DNA of 64,000 nucleotides from DATJPY01 sp035506135. GTDB lineage: Bacteria > Myxococcota_A > UBA9160 > PR03. A model generated the notes under the pieces. It made no database searches. It was not told the DNA's origin and saw only the letters and a list, made by a program, of their open reading frames with translations. The stretch is taken from contig DATJPY010000087.1 of the NCBI GenBank assembly GCA_035506135.1, positions 62,001-126,000 on the forward strand, written 5' to 3'. The translations under genes and the position numbers were made by a program. This document shows, piece by piece, positions 1 to 8,562 of this stretch. The stretch's first letter is position 1; each line of letters starts with the position of its first letter.

Positions 1-1
1 C

Positions 2-817
2 TTGCTCAATCTCCACATGAACGCCTTCATGCTCTCGCAGTTCCTGCACGGCGAGCAGGGCGCGCTGCTGGCGACGGCGAAGATCGTCGAGACGGTGCCC
101 TGGGCGGAGGCCAAGTTCTACGCCGCCAACCAGGTGGCCGACGAGGCGCGACACGTGGAGGTGTACCACCGCTACCTCACCGAGAAGCTCGGCATCTCGT
201 ACGGGATCCACCCGAGCCTCGGCCAGCTCCTCGACGACATCCTGGCCGACGCGCGCTGGGACCTGACCTACCTCGGCATGCAGATCATGGTCGAGGGCCT
301 GGCGCTGGCGGCGTTCGGGCTGCAGCGCATGATGATGGCCGAGGAGCCGCTGATCGTGGACATCACCGGCCGCATCATGGGCGACGAGTCGCGCCACGTC
401 GCCTTCGGCGTGATCTCGCTCGAGGAGATCTACCGCAACATGTCGGAGACCGAGCTGCGCCAGCGCGAGGAGTTCGTGATCGAGGCGACGCACCTGATGC
501 GCGAGCGCCTGCTGATGCAGCCGGTCTTCGAGCGCCTCGGCTGGGACGTCAAGGTCTGGCTGCCGTGGGCGATCGAGACGCCCTTCATGCGCGGCTTCCG
601 GCAGATGCTCTTCTCGAAGATCGTGCCGAACCTGAAGCGACTGGGGCTCCTGACCCCGCGCGTGCGCGCCGCCTACGAGAAGCTCGACCTGCTGCGCTTC
701 GAGAACCTGAAGGACTCGGTCGAGGAGCCGGAGACCGCCCCGCCGCAGGAGCTGGTGCAGCTCCTGCTGCAGATCCTGGCGAACCGGCAGCCGGCTCCCA
801 CCGCGAACGCGGGCTAG
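2..817 (+). CDS. Ferritin-like diiron protein, 5' partial
   Basis: The gene enters from the left edge, so the true start is missing and the TTG at position 2 is only the first codon in frame. The visible 271 residues are helical and carry two EX2H motifs, EARH at residues 48-51 and ESRH at 129-132, with further carboxylates at E18 and E98. This is the ligand pattern of a four-helix diiron carboxylate centre, as in ribonucleotide reductase R2-like and AurF-like oxygenases. The family usually oxidises or hydroxylates small molecules using O2. The substrate cannot be read from the sequence. The next gene starts 17 bases downstream on the same strand and may be co-transcribed. Confidence 0.72.
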   Translation: MLNLHMNAFMLSQFLHGEQGALLATAKIVETVPWAEAKFYAANQVADEARHVEVYHRYLTEKLGISYGIHPSLGQLLDDILADARWDLTYLGMQIMVEGLALAAFGLQRMMMAEEPLIVDITGRIMGDESRHVAFGVISLEEIYRNMSETELRQREEFVIEATHLMRERLLMQPVFERLGWDVKVWLPWAIETPFMRGFRQMLFSKIVPNLKRLGLLTPRVRAAYEKLDLLRFENLKDSVEEPETAPPQELVQLLLQILANRQPAPTANAG

Positions 818-833
818 CGCTGCGTCGCGCGCC

Positions 834-2336
834 GTGAGCTCCCACGGCCGCGGCGCTGGGGCGGATGACTCGGCGCTCACCGGGCGCCGCCATCCCCGTG
901 TCGACGGGGCGCTGCTTCTGCTCGCGGGCGTGCACGTCGCGAGCCGGCTCGCCTTCTGGATCGACGGCGTGCGTTTCGACGCCTCGACGTTGCCGTGGTT
1001 CTGGCAGTTCCTCGATCCTGCGTGGCTGCGCACCGACCTGCTCCGCAGCCTCTGGTACCTCCACGCCCAGCCGCCGCTCTTCAACGCCCTTCTCGGGATC
1101 GTTCTCAAGCTCGACGGGGCCGCCTGGATGTTCCAGGGAATCTTCTTCGCCCTCGGGCTGGCTCTCGTCCTCGCCCTCTACACCCTCATGCGACGCCTGG
1201 GCGTGGGACGCGGCGTGGCGTTCGCGACGGCGCTCCTCTACGACCTGAGCCCCACCGCCGTGATCTACGAGAACCTCCTCTTCTACACCGAGCTCGAGGC
1301 GGCGCTGCTGGTCGGGGCGGCCCTGTTCCTGCACCGGCTGGCAGAGCGCCGCCGCACGCTCGACGCGGCGCTCTTCTTCTCCTGCATCGCGGCGCTCGCC
1401 CTCACGCGGAGCCTGTTTCATGCGGTGTGGTTCCTTGCGTGCTCGGGCCTGGCGCTCGCCGCCAGCCGCCCACTGCGGGGGGGGATCGTCATCAGCTTCC
1501 TGCTGGCCGCTCTCGGCGTCGGAGGGCTCTACGCGAAGAATGCCTGGGTATTCGGTGCGCCTTCCGGCAGCAGCTGGTTCGGCATGAGCCTGGCGCGCTT
1601 CGAGCTCCGATGCTGGCCGGCGGGTGATCTGAGAGCGCTCGTCGCGCGCGGCGAGGTGTCGCCCCTGATCCTGATTCCGCCCTTCTCTCCGCTCGAGCGC
1701 TACGCGGGGAAGGTCGGCCGTCCGGTGGGTGCGGACGTGCTAGCTCTGCGCGAGCCCGTCAAGAAGGGCGGCGATCGCAATCTCAACCACATCGCCTACG
1801 TCGAGCTCTCGCGCCAGTATGCGCGCGACGCCATCGCGCTGATCCGAGCCGAGCCCGCGCGCTATGCGCTCTGTCTCCAAGGCGCCGTTGCGAGATTCAT
1901 GCTGCCGCCCTCGGACTATCACCTCGTCAGCTCGAATCGCCAGAGCCTCGGCGGCCTCGATCGGCTCTACGATGCCGTGATCTACGGGGTGCCTCGCGCG
2001 TGGCTGGGCATGCCGCCGCGAACCGACGTCTATGGGCCCTACGAAGAGCAGGAAGCTCCGGTCGAAGCGGGGGAGCTGTGCTGGCTCTGGTTCGGCGCCG
2101 GGCTCCTGGCCTGCGCGACCTGCGCGCGGGCAGCCATCCGCAGGCCCAGGATGAGGGCGACCGCCACCGTCCTTGCCTTCTGCCTCTTCAACATCGCCTT
2201 CGTCACCATCGCGGCGAATGCCGTCGAGCTCGGCGAGAACAACCGCTTCCGCGTCGCGATCGAGCCGCTCGTGGCCGCACTCATCGCGCTCGCGGCGACG
2301 GAGCTCGTGCGCGCTCGCGCGCGAGCGCGAGGCTAG
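834..2336 (+). CDS. GT-C fold membrane glycosyltransferase (family 39-like)
   Basis: This 500-residue protein has about ten hydrophobic segments. After the first one lies a soluble loop with the sequence HAQPPLFN (residues 77-84), the kind of motif found in the first periplasmic loop of dolichyl/undecaprenyl-phosphate-sugar transferases of the GT39/ArnT type. Such enzymes move a sugar from a polyprenyl phosphate carrier to lipid, glycan or protein on the outer face of the inner membrane. The start is GTG, 17 bases after the preceding stop. A run of eight G at 1477-1484 lies inside the frame. Donor and acceptor are unknown. Confidence 0.66.
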   Translation: MSSHGRGAGADDSALTGRRHPRVDGALLLLAGVHVASRLAFWIDGVRFDASTLPWFWQFLDPAWLRTDLLRSLWYLHAQPPLFNALLGIVLKLDGAAWMFQGIFFALGLALVLALYTLMRRLGVGRGVAFATALLYDLSPTAVIYENLLFYTELEAALLVGAALFLHRLAERRRTLDAALFFSCIAALALTRSLFHAVWFLACSGLALAASRPLRGGIVISFLLAALGVGGLYAKNAWVFGAPSGSSWFGMSLARFELRCWPAGDLRALVARGEVSPLILIPPFSPLERYAGKVGRPVGADVLALREPVKKGGDRNLNHIAYVELSRQYARDAIALIRAEPARYALCLQGAVARFMLPPSDYHLVSSNRQSLGGLDRLYDAVIYGVPRAWLGMPPRTDVYGPYEEQEAPVEAGELCWLWFGAGLLACATCARAAIRRPRMRATATVLAFCLFNIAFVTIAANAVELGENNRFRVAIEPLVAALIALAATELVRARARARG

Positions 2337-2344
2337 CGATCGAG

Positions 2345-2752
2345 TCATCGCTCCTGCGGGTCCGCCACCACTTCGACGTCGACCTCGAGGTCGTGCAGCG
2401 CGACCACGCGCACGAGCGCGCCGGGCGCGAGCGCCGGCGCGCCGCCCGCGCGCCGCACGCGCCAGAGCTCGGGGCCGACGCGCACCCAGTCGGCGTCGAC
2501 CGCGACGCCGAGTTCGCCGAGCGGGCGCCTCGGCGCGGCGCTGTCGTCGGGCTCGTACGCCGCGCGCAGCACCGGAAAGAGCGCGACGTCCTTCAGCACC
2601 CAGAGCGCCGCGAGGGCGAGCGCGAGCCCGCGCGAGAGGACATCCCAGTACGCCAACGCCGCGAGGACGACCGCAGCGATCGCGAGCCCCGGGAGGTGGA
2701 AGCGCAGGTAGCGGAGCGCGACGCGCGACGTGGGAGCCCGGCGCGCCGACAC
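2345..2752 (-). CDS. NfeD-like membrane protein
   Basis: This 135-residue protein has two hydrophobic helices (about residues 15-60) followed by a small beta domain (about 75-130). The pattern GELGVAVD, then V-x-VGPELWRVRR, then PGALVRVV resembles the OB-fold of NfeD proteins. NfeD partners usually work with a membrane stomatin or a ClpP-like protease, but neither is encoded nearby. The GTG start lies 7 bases after the stop of the aldehyde dehydrogenase gene, so the two are probably one transcript. Its role here is not clear. Confidence 0.6.
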   Translation of the reverse strand: MSARRAPTSRVALRYLRFHLPGLAIAAVVLAALAYWDVLSRGLALALAALWVLKDVALFPVLRAAYEPDDSAAPRRPLGELGVAVDADWVRVGPELWRVRRAGGAPALAPGALVRVVALHDLEVDVEVVADPQER

Positions 2753-2759
2753 CGCAGGC

Positions 2760-4163
2760 CTAGACGAAGCGCTTGATCAGCGCCTTCTTGAGCCGCGTGT
2801 AGGGCGGGTAGCCGATCTTTGGATCCGCCTTCGTGCTCTTCTTCACCACGCCCTTGTGATGGCTCATGGCCTCGAAGCCGTGGCGCCCGTGGTATGCGCC
2901 CATGCCGCTCTCGCCGACGCCTCCGAACGGCAGGCTCGGATTGCCGAGGTGCCAGAGCACGGCGTTCACGCAGACGCCTCCGGCGCTGGTGCGCGAGAGC
3001 ACCGCGTCCTCGACCTCCTGGCGGTTGGTGAAGACGTAGAGCGCGAGCGGCTTCGGCCGCGCGTTCACGAAACCGATCGCGGTGTCGACGTCCGGCACGG
3101 TCAGCACGGGCAGGATCGGCCCGAAGATCTCCTCCTGCATCGCCGGCGAGTCCGGCGAGACGTTGCGCAGCACGGTGGGCGCCACGTAGCGGTCGGCCCG
3201 GTCGACGCGGCCGCCGACCACGGTCTCGCCGCTCTCGAGCAGCTTGGCGAGGCGGTCGAGGTGGGCGTCCGAGACGATGCGCGCGAGGTCGGGGCTGCGC
3301 TGCGGGTCGTCCCCGTAGAACGCGCGCAGGTTCTTCGCGAGGAGCTCCAGCAGCTCGGCCTCGCGCGACTCGTGCACCAGCAGGTAGTCGGGCGCCACGC
3401 AGGTCTGCCCGGCGTTCAGGAACTTGCCCCACGTGATGCGCCGCGCGGCGATCTCGAGGTCCACGTCGGCGTCGATGATGCAGGGGCTCTTGCCGCCGAG
3501 CTCGAGCGTGACCGGCGTCAGGTGCCGCGCCGCGGCCTCCATCACGATGCGGCCGACGCGGCTGTTGCCGGTGTAGAAGATGTGGTCCCAGCGCTCGGCG
3601 AGGAGCGCGGTCGTCTCCGGCACGCCGCCCTCGACGACCGCGACGCACTCGGGGTCGAGGTAGCGCGGCACCAGGCGCGCGAGCGCGGCCGACACGTGCG
3701 GCGTGACCTCGGACGGCTTCAGCACGGCGCAGTTGCCCGCCGCGATGGCCGCCGTGAGCGGCGCCAGCGCGAGCTGGATCGGGTAGTTCCAGGGCGCGAT
3801 CACGAGCACCACGCCGAGCGGCTCGCGCACGATCCACGAGGAGCCGGGGCGCAGCTTGAGCGGCGTGTGGATGCGCTCGGGCTTCATCCACGAGCGCAGC
3901 TTCTTGCGGACCAGCTCGACCTCCGCGAGCACGAAGCCGATGTCGGTCGCCCATGCCTCGACATCGGGCTTGCGCAGGTCGGTCTGCAGCGCCTCGGACA
4001 GCGCGTCGGCGTTCTCGCGCAGCATCGCGGCGAGGCGGTCGAGCTGCGCGAGGCGCCATTCGGCGGGCCGCGTGCGGCCGCTGGCGAAGCCGGCGCGCAG
4101 GCGGCCCGCGATCTCCGGGACGTCGGGGTGGGGTCGGGGGTCGAGGGGGGCGGTCGCGCTCAT
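2760..4163 (-). CDS. Aldehyde dehydrogenase family protein (ALDH3-like)
   Basis: The protein has 467 residues and oxidises an aldehyde to a carboxylic acid with NAD(P)+. The conserved residues are visible: N126 in APWNYP, general base E221 in ELGGKSP, and nucleophile C255 in NAGQTCVAPDY. The last motif and the length fit class 3 enzymes and coniferyl/fatty aldehyde dehydrogenases. The start was set at the ATG giving MSATAPLD, because the frame extends upstream only as overlap with the opposite gene. It is divergent from the acyltransferase gene (58 bases apart) and is followed closely by the NfeD-like gene. The C-terminus ends in a basic stretch that may touch the membrane. Confidence 0.9.
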   Translation of the reverse strand: MSATAPLDPRPHPDVPEIAGRLRAGFASGRTRPAEWRLAQLDRLAAMLRENADALSEALQTDLRKPDVEAWATDIGFVLAEVELVRKKLRSWMKPERIHTPLKLRPGSSWIVREPLGVVLVIAPWNYPIQLALAPLTAAIAAGNCAVLKPSEVTPHVSAALARLVPRYLDPECVAVVEGGVPETTALLAERWDHIFYTGNSRVGRIVMEAAARHLTPVTLELGGKSPCIIDADVDLEIAARRITWGKFLNAGQTCVAPDYLLVHESREAELLELLAKNLRAFYGDDPQRSPDLARIVSDAHLDRLAKLLESGETVVGGRVDRADRYVAPTVLRNVSPDSPAMQEEIFGPILPVLTVPDVDTAIGFVNARPKPLALYVFTNRQEVEDAVLSRTSAGGVCVNAVLWHLGNPSLPFGGVGESGMGAYHGRHGFEAMSHHKGVVKKSTKADPKIGYPPYTRLKKALIKRFV

Positions 4164-4221
4164 GGGGTCTCCGTTCGTCGCGGTCGCGGTGCACCGCGCG
4201 GGCGCAGTGTAGCCTGCCGGT

Positions 4222-4995
4222 GTGGCGTCCGGCTCTCGCGCGCGACGGCCCGGCGCGGCCGACCTGCTCCGCACGGTGGCCGCGCTGCTCGCCATCCTGC
4301 CGGGCCTCGCGGTCGGCGTCGCCGTGCTCCTGGCGACGCGCGACCGCCGCCGCGCCGTGAACCGCATGATCGAGGTCTGGGGCGACCTCGGGACGCGGGC
4401 CGCCGGGATCCGCCTCGAGGTCGCCGGTGCCGAGCACCTGCGCCTGCGTCCGGCGGTCTTCGTCTTCAACCACCAGAGCGGCATCGATCCGATCCTGCTG
4501 TGCGCGCTCCTGCGGCGCGACTTCGTCGGCGTGGCCAAGCACGAGATCCGGAGCAACCCGATCCTGGGCCCCGCGTTCGCCTTCGCGGGCGTGGTCTTCG
4601 TCGACCGTGCCGACCGCGAGCAGGCGCTGCGCGCGCTCGCCCCGGCCGTCGACACGCTGCGCTCGGGCGTGGCGATCGCGATCGCGCCCGAGGGCACGCG
4701 CAGCCCCGGCGCGGAGGTGGGCGCCTTCAAGAAGGGCGCGTTCCGGATCGCGCTCGCCGCCGGCGTGCCGATCGTACCGATCGCGATCCTGAACGCGCGC
4801 GACGTGCTTCCGCGCGGCGCCCGCGTGATGATGCCGGCGACGGTGCGCGTCGTCGTACATCCTCCGGTGTCGACGGAGGGCTGGAGCCTGGCGGCGCTCG
4901 ACGCGCAGATCGAGTCGGTGCGGCGGATCTTCGTGGCGGCGCTGGCTCAGTCGGGCGCGAGCCGATCGACCACCACTGCGACGGAGCGCGAGTAG
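4222..4995 (+). CDS. plsC: 1-acyl-sn-glycerol-3-phosphate acyltransferase (PlsC family)
   Basis: The protein has 257 residues and one N-terminal membrane segment (about 18-38). It carries the acyltransferase HX4D motif in NHQSGID (H84, D89) and the glycerol-phosphate site EGTR (157-160), followed by the usual VPIVPIAI block. PlsC enzymes add the second acyl chain to lysophosphatidic acid at the inner membrane during phospholipid synthesis. The GTG start follows a TAGCCT hexamer (4208-4213) by eight bases, so the leader may be very short. The 3' end overlaps the convergent F420-type reductase gene by 49 bases. A specialised acyl acceptor cannot be excluded. Confidence 0.87.
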   Translation: MASGSRARRPGAADLLRTVAALLAILPGLAVGVAVLLATRDRRRAVNRMIEVWGDLGTRAAGIRLEVAGAEHLRLRPAVFVFNHQSGIDPILLCALLRRDFVGVAKHEIRSNPILGPAFAFAGVVFVDRADREQALRALAPAVDTLRSGVAIAIAPEGTRSPGAEVGAFKKGAFRIALAAGVPIVPIAILNARDVLPRGARVMMPATVRVVVHPPVSTEGWSLAALDAQIESVRRIFVAALAQSGASRSTTTATERE

Positions 4996-5312
4996 CCGCC
5001 GAACCAGCGCGAGAGGCGGGCCAGCAGGTAGCGCTCGGTGAAGCGCCGGCGGATCGCGGCGGCCTCGCTCTCGTCGTCGACCACGCGCGCGCGCCCGCGC
5101 AGGCGGGTGCTCCCGATCTGGAGCTGGACCTCGGGCTGTGCGCGCGCGTTGCGCGACCACTGGGGGCCCTCGGGGCCGCCGGTCAGGTAGATGCAGTCGG
5201 GGCCCGGCGCGAACCAGATCGTGACGGTGCGGGGCTCGCCGGACCTGCGGCCCACCGTCGTGAGCCGGCAGTTCCAGTGGCGGCCGAGGCGCGCGAGGTC
5301 GGGCGCGCTCAC
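4947..5312 (-). CDS. Deazaflavin (F420)-type nitroreductase, split beta-barrel
   Basis: This short protein (121 residues) matches the FMN/F420 split-barrel fold. It has TVGRRSGEPR near the start, then a beta-rich core with LTGG, W-x-RNA and a GRARVV strand. In the F420-dependent nitroreductase/quinone reductase family the GRRSG region contacts the cofactor phosphate. The GTG start overlaps the TGA of the PhyH gene by four bases, which suggests translational coupling and a shared pathway. The family reduces quinones, nitro compounds or unsaturated lactones. Whether it uses F420 or FMN cannot be decided here, though F420 fits with the LLM genes elsewhere in the window. Confidence 0.68.
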   Translation of the reverse strand: MSAPDLARLGRHWNCRLTTVGRRSGEPRTVTIWFAPGPDCIYLTGGPEGPQWSRNARAQPEVQLQIGSTRLRGRARVVDDESEAAAIRRRFTERYLLARLSRWFGGYSRSVAVVVDRLAPD

Positions 5313-6208
5313 GCCGCGGGCCGCCCCGGCTCCGGCCGGGCGCGCAGCGGCGGCGCGGCGACCGGCGCACCGCGCGACAGCACCGGGAACTGGCGCTCGG
5401 GATCGTCGCAGCGCCCCTCCGGCTGCGCGCGCCCGTCGGCGGCCGGCCGCACCATCCGCGCGCCGTCGGGCGCGAACTGCACGATGTACGACTTGCGAAC
5501 GCGCTCGGTGCGGTTGGGTCCGGTGCGATGCGGGGTCAGGCTGGAGAAGACCGCGATGCTGCCGGCGCGCAGCGGCACCGCGACCGCGTCCGGCACCTCC
5601 TCGAGGCAACGCCATCCGGTGTCGGTCATCCAGTGGCGCAGCGTGCCGAGCCGGTGCAGGCCCGGCGCCATCCACGGGCAGCCGTTCTCCGGCGTCGCGT
5701 CCGAGAGCGCCACCCAGCAGGTCAGGTACTGCTGGGGCTCGACGAAGTTGTAGCCGTTGTCCTGGTGCCACGGGAAGTCCTTCTCGGCGGCGGGCTTCTT
5801 GTACACCGCCTGGTCCCAGTAGAGCCGCACGTCGGGTCCGACGAGGTCGTGGACCAGGTCCTGGAAGAGCGGCGAGGCGCAGAAGGCGCGCGCGCGCTCC
5901 GCGCGCAGCACCAGATGGGTCGAGAAGGTGATCTCGCCGGCGCGCGCGATGAAGAGCCGCCGCTCCGGCAGCGCGGCGAGCAGCGACTCGACCTTCGCCT
6001 CCCACGGGTCGATCGCGTCGACGAGCGCGCGCAGCGTCGCTGCGTCGAGCGCGTCCTCGAGCACGAAGAAGCCGCGCTCGTCGAAGGCGCGAGCCTGCTC
6101 GGGCGTCAGGCGCCGGAAGGGGCCCTTCGGCGCCGCCCACGCGAAGTCCCGATTCAAGGGATGGAGCTCCAGCGGATGGAGCTCCGTCGCGTCGGGCTTC
6201 GGCGGCAC
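5309..6208 (-). CDS. Phytanoyl-CoA dioxygenase (PhyH) family protein
   Basis: This is a Fe(II)/2-oxoglutarate dioxygenase of about 299 residues. The iron triad is visible as H148 and D150 in HQDNGY and H227 in TPHRTG, with a basic residue after it to hold 2-oxoglutarate. The block TCWVALSD followed by ENG and the GDH-like GLHRLG region are typical of PhyH proteins that hydroxylate CoA esters or small lipids. No ATG is available near the expected N-terminus. The GTG giving VPPKPDAT was taken, and the exact start is uncertain. The stop overlaps the start of the F420-type reductase gene (GTGA), so the two enzymes are probably made together. Confidence 0.82.
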   Translation of the reverse strand: MPPKPDATELHPLELHPLNRDFAWAAPKGPFRRLTPEQARAFDERGFFVLEDALDAATLRALVDAIDPWEAKVESLLAALPERRLFIARAGEITFSTHLVLRAERARAFCASPLFQDLVHDLVGPDVRLYWDQAVYKKPAAEKDFPWHQDNGYNFVEPQQYLTCWVALSDATPENGCPWMAPGLHRLGTLRHWMTDTGWRCLEEVPDAVAVPLRAGSIAVFSSLTPHRTGPNRTERVRKSYIVQFAPDGARMVRPAADGRAQPEGRCDDPERQFPVLSRGAPVAAPPLRARPEPGRPAA

Positions 6209-6283
6209 GCGGGAAGGGTCGGCGATCGGAGCGCCGTGGGTCAACCCCTTGCCCGGCCGGCGCTTCGGTGGTCTCCTCGCGCC

Positions 6284-6919
6284 ATGCCGCGCGCCGCCCG
6301 TCCCGAGGACGCCCGCTTCCTGGCCTGGGTCGCGCTCGCGTCGGCGCGCTCGCACGTGGAGCGGGGCTTCTGGGACCTGCTGATCCCGGAGGGCGAGGAC
6401 GAGCGCCTCGCCTTCCTCGAGCGGATGGCGCTCGCCGAGCCGCCCTCGTGGTGGCACTGGAGCCTCTTCCTCGTGGCGGAGCGCGACGGGGGTCCGGTCG
6501 CCGCGCTGTCCGGCTTCGATCCGGCCGACCCCCGCTTCGCCAAGCCCGACGACGCCGTGATGGCGGCGCTGGCGGCGAGCGGATGGAGCGCGTCGCGCAC
6601 ACAGGCGGCGCTCGTGCGGGGCGAGCCCTTCTTCCGCTGCGTGCATCAGCCGGAGCCCGGCGCGTGGATGGTCGAGTCGGTGGCGACGCGGCCCGAGGCG
6701 CGCGGGCTCGGCCTCGCGCACGAGCTGGTTGGGCTCGTCCTCGACGAGGGCCGGCGGCGCAGGCATCGCACTGCGCAGCTCAGCCTGCTGATCGGCAACG
6801 CGCGCGCCCAGCGCGTCTACGAGCGCTTCGGCTTCGCGATCGCGGCCGAGAAGCGCGACCCCGCCTTCGAGGCGGCCCTCGGCTGCCCGGGCATTGCACG
6901 CATGATGTGCACGCTCTGA
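6284..6919 (+). CDS. GNAT family N-acetyltransferase
   Basis: The protein has 211 residues. The acetyl-CoA binding part is in the second half: a strand VESVATRPEARGLGLAHEL carries the R-x2-G-x-G/A loop (motif A), followed by the typical NARAQRVYERFGF helix (motif B). The N-terminal 100 residues are tryptophan-rich and probably form the acceptor site. The start ATG was chosen because the frame upstream only overlaps the opposite PhyH gene. The acceptor substrate is unknown. Confidence 0.82.
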   Translation: MPRAARPEDARFLAWVALASARSHVERGFWDLLIPEGEDERLAFLERMALAEPPSWWHWSLFLVAERDGGPVAALSGFDPADPRFAKPDDAVMAALAASGWSASRTQAALVRGEPFFRCVHQPEPGAWMVESVATRPEARGLGLAHELVGLVLDEGRRRRHRTAQLSLLIGNARAQRVYERFGFAIAAEKRDPAFEAALGCPGIARMMCTL

Positions 6920-7020
6920 GATCGGAGCGAGGAGCCCGCGCGCGTGGACCTGCGAGGCGCTCCGGGCCGCCGCTGGGGCGGACTCAACCCGGACGCCTGC
7001 CCGACCGATTCCTACGGGTC

Positions 7021-7629
7021 ATGCTGGAAGCGCGTACCTGCATCGCGTCCCACGCCTCCGAGGGCGACTACGCACCTACCTCCCGCAACCTGCTCTGGAA
7101 GCTCGGCTATGCGCTGGTGCCGCCGGAGGAGGCGGAGGCCCCTGCACTGCGCGTGGTGCGCGACGACCGTCTCTCGGAGGTTCCCGCGCCGCTCGGGGAG
7201 CCGATCATCCTGCTGACGCAGGGGCGCGGCCGGAAGGCCCGCGATCCGCGCGTGCTCGGGTCGGTGAAGCGGCCGGCCGGCCTCCACGAGCTCTACCGGC
7301 TGATCCAGGCGGCGCTCGAGGAGCAGCCGCGCTCGGTGCCGCGCGCGCCGTGCTCGCTCATCGCGCGCGGGAGCCACGAGGACCTGCACTGGGATCTCGT
7401 CGTGAAGTCGCTCTCCGAGAGCGGCTGCCTCGTCACGGGTGCGGAGCTGCCCTCGATCGAGACGAAGCTCGAGCTCGAGATCGACCTTCCGTGGGGCGTG
7501 AAGATCGCGACGCCCGCGGTGGCCGCCTACGAGCAGGGCGGGAGCCTCGGCCTCGTCTTCCACGGCGTCACGCTCGGCGCCCGGAAGCAGCTCGCCAAGG
7601 TGGTGCTCCAGCTCCTCGATCGGCTCTGA
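7021..7629 (+). CDS. Receiver-like domain fused to a PilZ domain
   Basis: The protein has 202 residues. The C-terminal half (about 110-200) reads as a PilZ domain, with a basic residue before a short strand, then LSESGCLV and later strands ending in LGLVFHG. PilZ domains bind cyclic di-GMP, but the classical RxxxR and D/NxSxxG motifs are weak here. The N-terminal half resembles a receiver domain: EPIILLTQGRG in the place of strand 4 and SVKRPAGLHELYRLIQAALEE matching the KP-loop and last helix. The phospho-acceptor aspartate is not evident. A role in c-di-GMP or signal-dependent regulation of motility or envelope is likely, but the partner is not visible nearby. Confidence 0.6.
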   Translation: MLEARTCIASHASEGDYAPTSRNLLWKLGYALVPPEEAEAPALRVVRDDRLSEVPAPLGEPIILLTQGRGRKARDPRVLGSVKRPAGLHELYRLIQAALEEQPRSVPRAPCSLIARGSHEDLHWDLVVKSLSESGCLVTGAELPSIETKLELEIDLPWGVKIATPAVAAYEQGGSLGLVFHGVTLGARKQLAKVVLQLLDRL

Positions 7630-7635
7630 CTCCGC

Positions 7636-8562
7636 TCACTGCGACCCGTCGGCCGCGAGATCACGGGGCGTCGGCGCCTCGACCGCAATCGGCTCGCCCT
7701 CGATCTCGAGGCGGGCCGCGTGCAGCAGCAGGCGCGGCGCGGGCGCGCCGCCGTAGACGCGATCGCCCGCGATCGGCGCTCCCGACGCGGCGAGGTGTAC
7801 CCGGATCTGGTGGGTGCGTCCGGTCGAAGGGTCCGCCGCCACCCAGGCGCAGGCGCCGCGTCGGGCGAGTCGCTGGAAGCGCGTGTGGCTCCAACGGAAG
7901 CCGGGCTCCTCGGCGGCGCGCAGCGCGAAGCGGTAGCGCCGCGGGTCGAGCGCGCGGCCGAGGAAGCCACTCACCTCGAAGCGGTCGAGCTCGGGAGGGG
8001 GCGAGACCACCGCGACGTAGCGCTTGCGCGCGCAACCCGCGGCGAAGGCGCGGCCGAGGCGCGCCGCCGCCTCCGCCGTCTTCGCGAACAGCACCACGCC
8101 GCTCGTCTCGCGGTCGAGCCGGTGCACGGCGACGAGGGCCTCGTACCCGCTGCGCGCGCGCAGCACGGCCTCGAGCGAGAGGCGCCGGCTCGCGCGGGTT
8201 CCCTGCGTCGGCAGCCACGCAGGCTTGTCGGCGGCGAGCCAGTCGGCGCCCTCGGCGAGGATCCCCTCCGCGCCGAACGGAACCGGCTCGGGCTCGGCGG
8301 CGAAGGCGTACGCGTCGACGCGGATCCCGGCCTCGATGCGGTGGGGCAGCTCGTCCCCGGCGTGCGGGCGCCCGTCGAGGTGCAGCCCGCCGTGCCAGAG
8401 CAGGCGCTCGAAGGCGTCGGCGTCGAGCTCGCAGCGGGCGCGCGCGTCCGCGAGGAAGGCCGTCCGCGCGAGTGCCTCCTCCGTCACCCATCGGTGTCGG
8501 ATGAGCGGCGGGTCGAAGCGCTCCCGATCGCTACGGGACGCGGGCAGGGTCGAGGACGCCAT
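7636..8562 (-). CDS. RluA-family pseudouridine synthase
   Basis: The enzyme has 308 residues and converts specific uridines in rRNA or tRNA to pseudouridine. The catalytic motif HRLDRETSGV is present with D150 as the nucleophile, and GRTHQIRVHLA with a downstream LLLHAARL block follows as usual for RluA/RluC/RluD. The N-terminal part (about 40-85) looks like a weak S4-type RNA-binding module. The ATG start lies 32 bases inside the end of the upstream GH1 gene, so the two are probably co-transcribed. A shorter start is possible. The target base cannot be predicted. Confidence 0.88.
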   Translation of the reverse strand: MASSTLPASRSDRERFDPPLIRHRWVTEEALARTAFLADARARCELDADAFERLLWHGGLHLDGRPHAGDELPHRIEAGIRVDAYAFAAEPEPVPFGAEGILAEGADWLAADKPAWLPTQGTRASRRLSLEAVLRARSGYEALVAVHRLDRETSGVVLFAKTAEAAARLGRAFAAGCARKRYVAVVSPPPELDRFEVSGFLGRALDPRRYRFALRAAEEPGFRWSHTRFQRLARRGACAWVAADPSTGRTHQIRVHLAASGAPIAGDRVYGGAPAPRLLLHAARLEIEGEPIAVEAPTPRDLAADGSQ

